62,000 bases of DNA from Apostichopus japonicus (Eukaryota; Echinodermata; Holothuroidea; Aspidochirotida; Stichopodidae): contig NC_092564.1 in assembly GCF_037975245.1 (NCBI RefSeq), positions 18,915,984 through 18,977,983 on the forward strand, written 5' to 3'. The notes beneath the pieces are model-generated. The model was not told where the DNA came from, did not search any database, and saw nothing but the letters and a program-made list of their open reading frames with translations. Shown piece after piece: positions 14,001-24,700 of this stretch (position 1 is the stretch's first letter; each line of letters begins with the position of its first letter). The translations under genes and the position numbers were made by a program.

Positions 14001-17000
14001 AGGTGTACTTAAATGCATAACCTATACGAATATTCATAGATGTCCACCCCCAACCCCCACCACTCTCCTCTGGTCAGGCCTATGCATATAAACCCTCCTA
14101 GAGGCTTATGATGGTTATCATCATTGCTCAGTTCTTACGATCATTACTTCAATTAATATGGTAGCTGCTTTATGTGAGTCGACCAAAAAAAATATATATA
14201 TCGAAGTATTGTGAAGGTCAATCAACTACCTATAGAAGTACCTAGAGTGACCGATACAATCATCTGGTCTAGGAAGCCAAGGGGGAGGTATACCACCAGG
14301 GAAAATTATCTCAAATGGGCCCCCTTTTTGAAGTCTGTATTTTTTCTGCAATATCTTATGAAAATTTGAAAATATGTTTCCCCCCCCTAATCGAGCCCTG
14401 GTCCTTGAGCTGTGTTCACCCTGTAGCCTCTCTCTCATCGGGCGATGGACTTAGTGGGAAGATAAATTTGCAACTCTACCAAGTTTTTATCAACCTAAAA
14501 TGAAAATGACTTCATGCTGAGGGTTTCTCACCTCGACGGTGGACATCAGTTTTTGTTGTGCTATGTTGCTGAACGAGGGAGGCCGAGGGTAACCCCCGCA
14601 ATCTGGTCTGAACCACGCCACGGGCGGGGCTACAGGTAACTCTGGGTACTCGCTGGAATCGTTGATCATCGGTGGAGGGTGCTGATGAGATTGCTGCAAC
14701 CAGACCGCTTCACTCTTCTTCTTCCCCTTCCTGACTTTCTTGTTATCCTGCCGTGGCCTCATCATGCCCGCCTCCATACCAACCATCTGTTGTTGTTGTT
14801 GTTGTTGCATGGGTTGAGCCTGCATAGGTGGTGCCTGGGCCTGGTAGGGCATCTGCGGGTGGTGGTGGAGAGGGCCCATGGCATATCCCTGCGAGGCCCC
14901 CTGCGGTTGTTGTTGTTGCGACGGCTGGTGGGATACCATACCGGCGAAGCTGTTGACGGGTCCTTTCATGGGAGCACCGTGCACTTGTTGTCCGTTCATC
15001 ATAGCAGATGGCGGCAGAGGCCATTGCTGCTGGTAGGGAGACAGATGAGGCTGTTGGGGAGGATGAGGCTGGTGGGGAGGACCATAACGCTGGGAAGCCA
15101 CGCTGGCATAACTCTTCGATCCAGAGTCGGCCGCGGGACCCTCCGACGACCAGTCTCTCCTCTCTTTAGTGCCATCACGCTTGGTGACCGGAGGGTAAGC
15201 TCCCATCCCGCTGTATCCACTATCGCTATCCTGCGGTCTGGTCTCCTCCTCCTCCTCGCCCCCTGATTCACTGGACGAATCCCCACCCTCCTCACCGGTC
15301 TGGTTACCGGTTGATTTTGTGACCGCCCTGGCACCTGGAACCAGCTCCTCTATGGGCCGTTCCGATAAAGTCTTGTTGGCTATGTGTTCGGGAAAATCTG
15401 CAAGATCAAAAGAAAGAAAGATGAAGATCAGAGGATTTCTTTTCTTCGTAAATCAGTTTCCAGGCTTCACAATTTTTTCAGAGGATGTGTCCAAACCGTG
15501 GTAGGAACAGGGAAGTCGTTCATATCGCATAGAACTACTCACATCACAAATGATTCGTACAATCTCAAAACTTGTCACGCTGATAAGAATTACATATTTA
15601 TCACAATCTCAGACTGTGCATGTTTTATTCCTCTGTTTGGCAGACAAAAGTATAATAAATCAATCGGCAACGACCGACAGTGTAGGATATTCACAATGTA
15701 ACCGTTTACATATATTACAGTGGGTGATAGGGGGGTGGGTCTATTGTGCTTTACCTGTTTGCGAGAATGCGAAACACTGAGAATTATCCTCCGGGGAATC
15801 AAAATGTACCATATATAATTGATATCGGCATTACGTGAAAGGGATCTGTACTAGAGAAAGGCATCATTATGTTTTGCAGACAAATGAAGAGTTTGCTAGC
15901 AAAATGGATTGGTTCCCCGTAATACCTGTTTGGCATTCAACCTCTGTGTACACCACTGTTTTCTTCTTCTTGATAGAATCCAACTCTGCGGCCACTGCTT
16001 CACATCCCACGTTGGACTGGTCACTATTGTACCTTTGATTCTTATGTTTGTTGTTACCAGAATAGTGCTAAGAAAAAAAGAAATAGGAAAGTTTGATTCT
16101 TAAGTTTGTTGTTACCAGAATAGTGCTAAGAAAAAAAGAAATAGGAAAGACTGAATTCTAATGTTTGTTACCAGAATAGTGCTAAGAAAAAAATAAATAG
16201 GAAAGTTTGATGCTTATGTTTGTTACCAGAATAATGATAAGACAAAAATAAATACGAAAGTTTGATGCTTATGTTTGTTACCAGAATAATGATAAGAAAA
16301 AAATAAATAGGAAAGTTTGATGCTTATGTTTGTTCACCAGAATCGTGCTAAGAAAAAAAATAAACAGGAAATCAAAGTCACATCATATATCAGATAACAG
16401 CATAGCATAGCATCTCATATATCATACCATGTCATTTTCATATCTTGAATTATGAAATAGGGTCTATCGATTTGGTTTTCTCTTCCATTTATTTCTCTAC
16501 TACACAGCCTTGCACTTTTTCTGTCAAAACTGCATTTTTTCCCCTTATTTCTTCAAGGGCTGTGGGGGAAGACTACTTTTGGCTAGTATAGTATGAAATC
16601 CTCTTCGAATGAAGTTTTTTATATAGAAATAAATAAACATGAAATGTATGCAGCTTCCCTTCAGACATTCACGACCCTATCTATCACCAAACCATAACGT
16701 TACTTCTAAAGGCTCAAGCAGATCCCACACAATAGGCCATTATCAATTGTTATTCAAAAGGGCAATACCAAAACATAAATATCAAGAAGGAACTCTGACA
16801 CAAGAGACTTTGAGATTCTAAAATTAGTCATCTGTGACAATATCTGGGATTTTGTATACATTCTAGAAGACGCCAATCCCCTCTTGTTGACGTGTCTACA
16901 CCTTTGACATCAGTTAACTGGGAATGGCAAATATCTCTTCAGATTTTGGGCTAATCAGGGGACTAAAACTGAGGTTGGTTAAAAACCTAGATATTATACA

Positions 17001-20000
17001 GTACTTCCCAAGGCCAAAATACAACCCCCCACCCCCCCCCCCCCACCCCCACTGTTACTTCCTTGTGTCGATTGTGTAAAATCAAGTTTGCACATAATGA
17101 TGATCACTGATATTTGTGTGACTTGGAAAGCTCTCGGTACAAACCTGTCTTTTGATGTGCGAAAGAAATGAAATACAAACAACTCTTTTTCAAACTTTGG
17201 CATGAGCATGCAAATATTTTGTACTCACACCATTAACTGAATTATTTACACCGTACCATCAACTAAATTATTTACAACGCACTGTCAACTAAATAATTTA
17301 CACCACTATTATCAAGAGAAAACTGTTTTTACTTTAGACAAATTTTGCAATTTGAAATCCTGTCCAATAAAAATCCCCACCCTCCCCCCCCCCCCAAATC
17401 AAGTTTTTCTACTGTACACTTTGAAGATGTAGCGTAGTGTCGGTAGTAAAGTTCCGTAAGAAATGCTCTTTTTGACACTTTGGGTGGTAGAATGAGAAGT
17501 AAAGAGTTCACTCAAGATAGGTAGAGGAGGAACGTGTGAGTGAATACAAAGACGACGGATATCACACTCAGTCTACAAATCCAAAAAATGATAGTTTTAC
17601 TGCACCTTGTGCCTTCCTTGATTTTGGTGTGACTGAGGAACAGAGATAGGATAATTCTGTGGTTGACTGTATGGCACCTGGTACTGCATGGCAGGTTGAA
17701 CGGGGGTGTAAGATGGACCGTGAGGAGCAGGCGGAGGTACATGGCCCTGATAGGTTGGCACACTTGTCATCTGTTGCTGAATATTTTGTGATGGCATGTT
17801 TGGATAGTAGGAAGCTGAAAAATTGATGAACAGACAGATATCTTAGACAGTCAGTTATTAATCATTTAGGAGATGTACAGTGAATGAAATTCACTTACTG
17901 TAGTTAAGTGAATGATACATTTGTAGTTGATTTAAAAAATGTAAAAGGCAATTGTGAGAGATGAAGAGATGACAAGAGTGTATTTCAAGAAAAACACAGC
18001 AAGTTCCAGTTATCAATATTGCACCCCTCCCCTCCTCCCCTCCCTCCCTCCCTCCCCCACACACATACACACCTTAAAATTCAAGATTATACAATTCCTT
18101 CTTGGTATACAAAATTAAGTGCATTGCTTCAATCATGAAGGGGTCGGTAGGGTGGGGGAGGAAGGCAAAGGCAGGGGGAGATTGTAATTTTGTGTTCATA
18201 TTGCCAATAAAGTATTACGTGAATACTGACCCAACAAAAATCAAGACATACAGTAGGCTCTCCAAATGGTGTGGATGTAAAAACAATTTTAGCCACTTAA
18301 TTAAAAAAACAACACGAACAACAGTGCATAGAAAATTACTGTACTTGCTATAATCACGTTTTCACTGGCATTTTCCTGAATTACAACAATTAGTTACGAT
18401 CTAGGCTTTGGAGAGCAGCTCAGTAACATTTGCTGATCATAAGCAGTAATACAGGGCTTATGTCAGGTACAGGAATCACGCAGATTCTTTGACCAACAAC
18501 TGTTAACCGACTTATCACGTGTTTACGACTTTTATGTCCACTGGCATTTCAAGGAAGAAGTGATGGGGTGTTGACCCAGAGGGAATGAGGGTCAATGAGG
18601 GAGCAGTGTTAAAATGATACCAGTCAAATTGGCTATGGAAGATTACAGTAGCTACTGTAGTACAATATCAACATGGAAGCATGTGATGACATTGATGATC
18701 ACATCGCAAAACTGCTATGCAAAATTCACAAACTTGTACGATAACAAAGATAGCAGTTTTTGTACGTACAAGAATCAAATCTAGTATTTTACATGAGAAA
18801 CTCTAACTGCCTTTAAAACTGCTGCCCAAAATTGGTAGACTAAAAAATTATCCTCTAGAAGTTCCGGATCAAAGCCTCAACGGGAGCACTGAGCACAAAG
18901 GCCTGCCTTGTGAGCATCTCGGAAAATGTTGACGAAGAAAGCCCACGGAAGAAGATGAAAATAAATAAAGTTCTTATTGGAACAGATATATAATTTAGGG
19001 TTGTTGTTTTTGATACGTGTCCATCTGTGTACCTGAATAATATGGATCCTGGTATGCAATTCCTTGTTGTTCTGGCATAGCTTGGTACATTTGAGGAGCC
19101 TGTTGGTAGCCATCGTAGGGATTGCTATGGGGGTACGGATGGTTCGTCTGTGGCATAGAGTAGGGGGTAGCAGCTGCTTGTGTAGGCCCAAAGCCCTGTT
19201 GTCTTCCATCTTGGGGGATACTGTAAAAAATATAGAAGACAGCATAAAAGATAAAAAGACATTTCTATTTTGAATGCAATGTACAAACAAATTTGCGGTG
19301 TTCCAACATTTAGGATACAACAACTTGGTTCCACATTATTACGAAACACGGTCAACACACCGTGCAGTGCACGTATGAAAGAAGTTATAGAAGGGGCAAA
19401 AAAAAGGGATATGATTGACTGCATCACCAACTGCTTTATTTTTTTTTTTTTTTTGGTCTTTTGAGGGTTTCTTTGGCACCAAAATAATAAAATCTCTCAG
19501 GCATAACACCCTTCTCAACTTGTTTTTATTTGTCTTTGTCTTTGTCTTTGTTTTTTTTTTTTTTTTTGTCTTTTCTTTTGTCTGTTTTTTGGGGGTTTGT
19601 TTTGGCACCAGAATAATAAAATCCCATAACAAAAGTTCATAAGGTTTATTTTGCTAGAAAAGTAGCAACTTATGCCTGATTTATTGCTTACAGCAACGAC
19701 TAGGCAGTTTGGTGCCTGGAGCTGCTCTCCTGTAAAAATTCTATTAATAACAAATTTTGTAATGATGACATAACTGGATAAATATAGAACAGGACTATGT
19801 CATGATGTCATATTGGCACAGCAGTTGTTGGAACGGTGGTGTACCAGCAGTGGCATGGTACAAGCAGGAATTTAGTGATAATAACTAACTGGTAGGAGTG
19901 TACCCAGAAGTGTTTAACAAAGGTGTTTACAAACAAAGCCCTCTCAGGGCAACCAAGGTTCCACTAAAGCTATGTATACAGTACAAGCCCTTCGTGCCTG

Positions 20001-21056
20001 GATAAAACCTTGTCTATCCGCTCTTGATCACTACTTTTGCAATCCTTCCTACCAGTTTATGTAAATGAGGAGAGAAGCTGAAAAGGAGGGTGGGAGGGAG
20101 GGGGGGTACCCAGCAATAAACTGTAAGTTAATTCAGAGTTGTCAAATAACAATTAAGTCTGGTACTCACTAAGGTGGATCTTACACATTTAAGCTTAAAA
20201 TATGCAGTTCATCCCAGCTTTACATAGACTGTAAATTTGAGTGGGGTGGGGTGAAAACGGTTACTGTATGTAACTTTATTGATGAAGCAGAACAACTTTT
20301 AATTTCTTGCAAAGATGCTAAAAAGTTCTTCATATTTTACAGTATGAACTTGCATGTACTGTAAGTCACTCAGTACTGTAAAAATGATCGCGTAGTTAAG
20401 TCCAGCACATCAAAGTCGTCGGAGTCCTGCAATTACTATTTTTCTCTGATTTTTCATTTCTTTAATTTTCCATTGGTAAGGTCTTTCAACCAAAGGGTGC
20501 CACTGAAAATGTCTGTGCCTAGTGACAATCTAGCTTCCGTGGTCTCCAGCAACATTTTGAGGACATTTTTTTTGAGGAAAACTAAAAAAGGAGAAGAAAC
20601 AAGACCACTAATTTTTGTTGATTTTCACTGGAAAATGGATTAACATGAGTGTTAAGATTTGACATATATGTTGGTCTACATCCCAAGTCTGAGTCCTGGT
20701 TCTGCACAGCCGAGTCAGGGCTCTAAGTACGAATCCATAACAAGTAAAAGACATGGACTTGAGTACTACAACATTTACAGTACATAAATACAGTAGTATT
20801 TTAAAGAACAGACTAGTATGTAATATATTCGTACTTACCCAGTTTCAGTAACATACGGGTAACAGTTGACCATGTACGGCTGGTAACCGGCCTGGTTACT
20901 GCCGTTTGGCACTGAGGGCGGTGCAGCCCCGACTTGAGGACCGGCCGCTATATAACCTTGGGTGTTTACATTTTGTGGGATGGGGTACTGGTTGGGAGAA
21001 TTCCCATGGAAGACCTGCCCCGACACGAAGGGCGCTACGTCAGCTGAGAGTGACAT
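4435..21056 (-). CDS. SECISBP2L: SECIS-binding protein 2 (SBP2 / SECISBP2-like), complete coding region in 14 exons
   Basis: SBP2 binds the SECIS hairpin in the 3' UTR of selenoprotein mRNAs and recruits the selenocysteine elongation factor so that UGA is read as Sec. The joined exons give 1129 codons plus stop, close to the length of human SECISBP2L (about 1100). Order of parts: a Pro/Gln/Tyr-rich low-complexity N-terminus (about 1-540) with a QQQQQQQ run and a basic NLS-like KKVRKGKKK at 472-480; the SECIS-interaction segment near 644-690 (NPLDSSAPV, then VIIAERLEKRR); the L7Ae RNA-binding domain about 785-930 (LVRFQERQY, KRRIVMGLREVSKHL, EKIQSKGGID, VPVSVVGVF); and an acidic, Asn/Ser-rich tail. 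All 13 junctions keep frame. The start is the ATG that opens the first coding exon directly after an acceptor. Invertebrates usually have a single SBP2 gene, so the L suffix is by resemblance only. The family call is secure. Confidence 0.93.
5982..6136 (-). CDS. SECISBP2L: SBP2 coding exon 13 (residues 858-909), L7Ae core
   Basis: It encodes GGIDDVLQNITETAQEQGVP then VFALCRSSLGRAVNK and IVPVSVVGVFNHNGAE, matching the second half of the SBP2 L7Ae domain. Acceptor ctatcag, donor GAG|GTAGGT. Confidence 0.96.
6710..6824 (-). CDS. SECISBP2L: SBP2 coding exon 12 (residues 820-857), L7Ae core
   Basis: It encodes AKAKRRIVMGLREVSKHL then ITCIIISTNLEKIQSKG, nearly the vertebrate AKTKRRLVLGLREVLKHL ... 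CVIISPNCEKIQSKG. This is the RNA-binding core of the L7Ae fold. Acceptor ccctcag, donor AAGG|GTAAGG. Confidence 0.96.
7055..7235. repeat. Long near-perfect inverted repeat in SBP2 intron 11
   Basis: The left arm 7055-7145 and right arm 7160-7235 are complementary almost throughout, with a roughly 14-base loop and about 14 extra bases in the left arm. The transcript would fold into a hairpin of about 75 pairs. It could be a foldback MITE. Confidence 0.88.
7313..7421 (-). CDS. SECISBP2L: SBP2 coding exon 11 (residues 783-819), start of L7Ae region
   Basis: It encodes YCKQIISKDIDNCC followed by LVRFQERQYNRDGPIK. The human protein has DYCSQMLSKEVD ... LVRFQDRMYQKDPVK at this place. Acceptor tctctag, donor AAG|GTACAT, phase 0 out. 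Confidence 0.93.
7505..7985. repeat. Degenerate CTGTA/GTACTGTACT array in SBP2 intron 10
   Basis: About 480 bp built of variants of TGTACTGTAC and TTCTGTACTAT, with higher-order repeats such as TGCACTGTACAGTATTTTGC at about 7,656, 7,797 and 7,942. Because GTAC and TGTACA are palindromic, both strands self-pair. The long open frames across it are compositional. Confidence 0.85.
8278..8467 (-). CDS. SECISBP2L: SBP2 coding exon 10 (residues 720-782)
   Basis: Ser/Pro-rich linker (SQPDPLSLSPPSPAMNF) followed by SEVLALKRIHSNKWRE, the start of the structured RNA-binding part. Acceptor ttgcag, donor GA|GTGAGTA, phase 2 out. Confidence 0.86.
8530..8790 (-). mobile_element. LINE fragment: C-terminus of a non-LTR reverse transcriptase ORF
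   Basis: The minus-strand frame reads HNTRVKTQYGLRTFASSAPC then LWNSLPEHVK ... FKSALKTYHF, the typical end of CR1/Jockey-type ORF2 proteins (TR...YG.R.F...AP.LWNSLP...FK..LK..LF). It lies in SBP2 intron 9 and ends in an ATAATAATAA tail. No other part is present. Confidence 0.8.
9354..9424 (-). CDS. SECISBP2L: SBP2 coding exon 9 (residues 696-719)
   Basis: A 71-bp exon between cttacag and GACG|GTAAG that encodes ALTQSTADLDSSCYDSRF. It links the SECIS-interaction segment to the L7Ae region. Phase 2 in, phase 1 out. Confidence 0.82.
9941..10110 (-). CDS. SECISBP2L: SBP2 coding exon 8 (residues 640-695), SECIS-interaction segment
   Basis: It encodes NPLDSSAPVMKGK and then KKPSAMKKVIIAERLEKRR. 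The vertebrate counterpart is INPLDSSAPVVKKGK ... KKIILKEREERK, the segment that works with the L7Ae domain in SECIS binding. Acceptor tatttcag, donor GAAGA|GTGAGG. Confidence 0.92.
10275..10457 (-). CDS. SECISBP2L: SBP2 coding exon 7 (residues 579-639)
   Basis: 61 codons in phase 0, Pro/Gly/Tyr/Gln-rich (PYGPVMYGAGVPYGNQPP), ending QRDKLGLKK at a strong AAG|GTAAG donor. Three possible acceptors follow each other (AAG, then CAG 6 nt and 9 nt further in). All keep the frame, so the exact first residues (VQQ, Q or none) are open. Confidence 0.8.
11174..11240. repeat. (AT)n microsatellite
   Basis: Interrupted AT dinucleotide run in SBP2 intron 6. Confidence 0.95.
12110..12445. repeat. Diverged tandem duplication of about 175 bp
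   Basis: Two blocks beginning at about 12,110 and 12,285 share, in the same order, GGCAATCRAACAAACTTA, CTGCCTGAAC/CTACCTGAAC, AGTACAAT, CTAATATA and ACAATGTGTAT. The second copy is degraded. Position: SBP2 intron 6. Confidence 0.65.
12538..12670. repeat. Three tandem 45-bp units with a GC-box core
   Basis: Each unit holds CAATCTGCTACAAACCAG and GGAGGCGGGGCTTGAGTC. The period of 45 makes an open frame (ATNQTWRRGL) by chance. It is a GC-rich island in an AT-rich SBP2 intron. Confidence 0.85.
13369..13479 (-). CDS. SECISBP2L: SBP2 coding exon 6 (residues 542-578)
   Basis: Exactly 37 codons, phase 0 on both sides, between a T-rich ...gaaag acceptor and a CAA|GTATGT donor. It encodes VDSDTSSEKDGHV and a lysine-rich end KILRKKNKKLPQ. 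Confidence 0.8.
14532..15397 (-). CDS. SECISBP2L: SBP2 coding exon 5 (residues 253-541), large Gln-rich exon
   Basis: The largest exon (866 bp). It begins DFPEHIANK, carries an acidic EEEEE patch, long Pro/Gln/His low-complexity sequence, the QQQQQQQ run encoded by a TTG repeat at about 14,790, the basic KKVRKGKKK cluster, and a conserved-looking end (SSEYPELPVAP, FSNIAQQKLMSTVE). Acceptor cttgcag, donor GAG|GTGAGA, phase 0 out. Confidence 0.88.
15926..16067 (-). CDS. SECISBP2L: SBP2 coding exon 4 (residues 206-252)
   Basis: It starts after a long pyrimidine tract ending in cttag and reads HYSGNNKHKNQRYN, then a lysine-rich KKKKTVVYTEVECQT. The donor ACAG|GTATTA leaves phase 1, which joins to give ECQTDFPEH. 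The acceptor and the first bases of the exon are the gene-proximal unit of a tandem array that extends upstream in the intron. Confidence 0.78.
16035..16372 (-). repeat. Six-copy tandem array of the SBP2 exon 4 3' splice site
   Basis: Six units of 55-58 bp. Read on the minus strand, each holds a long pyrimidine tract, a TTAG acceptor (changed to TTAT in units 4 and 5 from the exon) and the first bases of exon 4 (CACTATTCTGGTAAC). Only the unit nearest the exon leads into the open frame. Confidence 0.9.
17606..17814 (-). CDS. SECISBP2L: SBP2 coding exon 3 (residues 136-205)
   Basis: The acceptor is tttttcag. It encodes a Pro/Gln/Tyr-rich segment (YYPNMPSQNIQQQM) ending in NQGRHK. The donor AAG|GTGCAG is weak, but it is the one that leaves phase 0, as the next exon requires. 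Confidence 0.75.
19033..19220 (-). CDS. SECISBP2L: SBP2 coding exon 2 (residues 73-135)
   Basis: The acceptor has a poly-T tract ending in acag and the donor is TCAG|GTACAC. It encodes a Gln/Tyr/Pro-rich low-complexity stretch (QQAPQMYQAMPEQQG). Phase 2 in, phase 1 out. Confidence 0.82.
19430..19635. repeat. Poly-T / TTTGTC tract with a duplicated GGCACCAnAATAATAAAAT block
   Basis: Two similar blocks (about 19,440-19,500 and 19,555-19,630), each a poly-T run followed by TTTGGCACCA and AATAATAAAATC. SBP2 intron 1. Confidence 0.7.
20839..21056 (-). CDS. SECISBP2L: SBP2 coding exon 1 (residues 1-72)
   Basis: The exon opens with ATG immediately after a catttccag acceptor, so the upstream exon must be 5' UTR. 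It encodes a Pro/Gln/Asn/Tyr-rich start (MSLSADVAPF) and ends at a GTAAGTACG donor in phase 2. Confidence 0.82.
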
Positions 21057-21434
21057 CTGGAAATGAGGAAATAATATTCAATAAAAAGCTTTGACTTCTA
21101 AAAGTTATTATGAATATAACTTTCAGAAGTCAAAATATTTCATGTACAGTACAGTACGTACAGTGACTGTCATGTTTAATATGTAACAACTAGTTTGTGA
21201 ATAAGTTTGTTTTTTTTTGTACTGTGCAAAGTGAAAGTCACAAATATAGTTTGCTGAACAATCCTTTTACCGGTGTGTGAGATAGTTGACAGTCTTGAAT
21301 CGAGGCCAAGGCCGTCTTAGACACAGTTAACCCCTGGCTAAGTATTGTCACACTACACACACACCCAAAGTGCTCCACATACAGTATGTACTGTACACTA
21401 GTCTAATGCAATGCAAGAAAATATGGTGGAGCAC

Positions 21435-21595
21435 ACATTACCTCGCAGGTCCCGATTTATACCCCTGGGTGAAAAGGGGGTATTGAGATGAAGTTTCATG
21501 GCCAAGGACACACCTTAAATATCCAGGAAGGACGTGAACCTGAAATCCATAAATTGCAAGTCACTGCCCGTCCTAACCACTTGATAACCTAGTGT
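21435..21595 (-). mobile_element. tRNA-derived SINE
   Basis: On the minus strand there is an A-box-like TATCAAGTGGTTAGGAC, a B box GGTTCACGTCC (21530-21540) and then a tail with TGTCCTTGGCCATGAAACTT and CACCCAGGGGTATAAATC. This tail form (CCTTGGCAAGACACTT..., ACCCAGGTGTATAAATGGGT) is known in SINEs of marine invertebrates. SBP2 5' intron. Confidence 0.7.
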
Positions 21596-23878
21596 ACAGT
21601 ACTGTATGTACAGTATATACCCTATAGATACAGTATGTGTAGGCTCATAGATATAAACAGTTCAGCTGAACAGTACAATACTGTATTCATGACAATAACT
21701 TATCCATTGTGGCACAAGTGGTAGACAATCAGGTAAAATGGAAAAAAAACATTCATGAAGACATTCTGTATATACTTATTGTACGGGAAACTGTTACCTG
21801 GGTAACAGTACTACAAAGATGACATTTATATTGAAGGTACAGTTAATATTAACCAAGTTTGGAATGGGAGTGGTAAACTTGTGGGAAGCTGACCACCCAA
21901 ACCCCAAAAAGCTGTTTAAGAGACCAGAGTAGTACATAGATATTGCAAGAGCATGTAGAGTGAGGTAGACATTTTTTTCCTCGATTGACCATTATTATTT
22001 TAATAGACTTAAGCTAAAAGAATTCTGCACTGTCTGAATCAACAATCAGCAAATAATAGCAATGAGTTTTGTTGAGTTTAATCCCTGCAAGTTTTCACTA
22101 TTTAATCCAAGCCTTGCATGAATACTACACCTTTTTTTTGCCCCTTCTTTTTCAAACAGATAATTTCAAATAATTATGCAATTTTTGCTTTTTTGAATAT
22201 CGATCAAATGGATACAGGTACAGTACAGAGTAGTTCAACGTTTAATAACAATGGCTACTGTGCAGAAGATGCCATATTTACAGGCACTTAGTTTTGCACA
22301 TGTACTGTGCTGTAAGCTGCTGGGCTTGATCACTTATACAGTAAGAGGTTAGAACCAGTTTGGTTGCTTCCAGGCTGACTGCCAGGACTACAGTATATAT
22401 ATATTGTAAAACAACTAAAAATACATCACAGTGGCCATGGAGATGTAAGAACACTGGAAAACTTTTAACTGGAAGTGGGGGATAATAAAAAGTCTCACAC
22501 AGATGTCAGAAAAAGATGAAAGAATATCTATTTAAATATGAAAAAAGGGTCACTTTATATGTTTATATATATGCAAGTAACCACCAGCAAAGAAATTAAG
22601 AACTGCCACATTTGAAAAGGGATGAGAATTGTTGCTGGATGCCAGTAGGAATTGGAACAACCCAACTAGTTTCAGGCCTCCCAGAAACAGACAGTGCCAT
22701 TTCAGTTTCAGTGTAAAACAAAAAATTGATACTATCTAAGTCATCTATATAAGTAATGGTGGCCTACAACAGGTAACAGTACTTAGTAAACTTGTTGCTA
22801 GCCATATTTCCCAAGAAATGGAGCTGTTCTTTAAATCTAAAATTTTAGTACATGACAGTATTAAGGCTTTGGAGAATTAACATAATCGTAAATACTGTAC
22901 ATGTATGTGTTGTTTCTGAACATTTATTATGAAGTACTTAAGCCTACTGGAATGAAGAACATTAGCTTACTGTACATATATATTATATATTAACAAAACA
23001 TTTTTAAAAGTTATCATATTTTCATCTCCAATATATGAAGCAAAACCCTTGCTCATTCCTACGAACAGTACGCTTTCACACAGGGCAGTAAGTAATACAA
23101 GTCAAGGACAGATCATACAGAATCACAGTAGGTTTCTAGGTTTACATTCCACTTTCAATTTGCGGTCTTGGGTTAGCAACAGAAGGATCCAAGTTGCTCA
23201 AACCAATGCATTAGTAGCTCTATGGTGTGGGTATTTTCTATCTTTATATGTAAATGTAAATCATGTAAATATATCACTTAATAATGATCCATAAATCCAG
23301 AGCCGATGTCAGTGGGACTATTAAACCACACATAGAAACCCCCCTAACTTGGGCAAATTACACATCTTTATTTACCTTTGGGTGCAAATCAATCCATCCT
23401 GACTGTAAGTGATCTATTTTTTCTCCACTCCTCTTTCCCTCCCCATCCTCCCACCCCTCCATTCCTTCTTTCCTTTAGTGTCTGGGAATGAACTTACCAA
23501 ATTCCTTTAAGACTTGAGTAGGCCTTTTGCAATTTCAAGAATGCATTCAATACAATCTCTCCTAAGGTAACGTTTGACTATCGTATAGGCTACTGCCAAT
23601 GGTAAGTGGTATTGGTAAAGTAAGACACAATTATATGCCCCTATGGCACGAAACTGTATCCTTCACCAAGCCTTAACGGTCCAAACTTTGTGTGAGACGC
23701 ACCCGGTCCGACAAAATGTTAACAATATGTTCAAATACAGAGTGTCGATGAATTTTGGTGTAGTCAAAAAGTTATCAATATTACTATAGAACGATGATGG
23801 TACGTACAGTACTCCAAAATCCAATGGAAATAACATTTGGATAGGCGAGAGCCTAACGTGAAAAAGGGTTGTACTTAC

Positions 23879-24250
23879 AGTGCACAATAGGCTACTTTAC
23901 AAAGTCACGTAAAGACAAGCTCAGCCATCACTCGTAAAATGAGCAAATTGTTAACTTCCCAATGTTTTTAATTCGTATACTTCTTTTCGTCTCAAAACCA
24001 AGAAATCTGCCAAATTAACAAAGTGTCTGTGACCTTAGCATAATCCACCAACGCGATCTTCACTCCCTTGTTTTTTCTCTGTGCGGTGTTTCGTTGTACA
24101 AGAAAGTTTACGTCACTTATACAGTAGGTGAAGGTTGTGACTCATCAACGATCGGATTACGAAAGGGAATTTCCCGATTTTATCCGGTATTTACAACAAT
24201 GAGAAACTATGCGTGAACTTCCAGGGTGTTGTTTCCAAGCTTCCCGGAGG
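23879..24250 (-). promoter_or_regulatory. Probable SBP2 5' UTR exon and promoter region
   Basis: On the minus strand a strong donor CACT|GTAAGTAC ends a possible non-coding first exon at 23,879, which would splice to the ATG exon at 21,056. It contains a short upstream frame ATG GCT GAG ... TGA. A CRE-like TGACGTAA (minus strand, 24,108-24,115) lies upstream. The transcription start cannot be fixed from sequence. Confidence 0.4.
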
Positions 24251-24314
24251 TATGGGCGGCGATCATGTGGGGGGGGGGGGGGGAGACGAGGGACTTTAAA
24301 TTAAAAAATAATGC

Positions 24315-24700
<386 letters not shown>

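Noticed and set aside
14226-14440. Possible further hAT-like MITE (GGGCCCCCTTTTTGAAG, CCCCCCCTAATCGAGCCC)
   Set aside because: It has homopolymer G/C and a similar style, but no matching inverted ends or target duplication were found.
14679-15266. 195-codon plus-strand open frame
   Set aside because: Antisense shadow of the Gln/Pro-rich SBP2 exon 5. It is Leu/Arg-rich with no motif.
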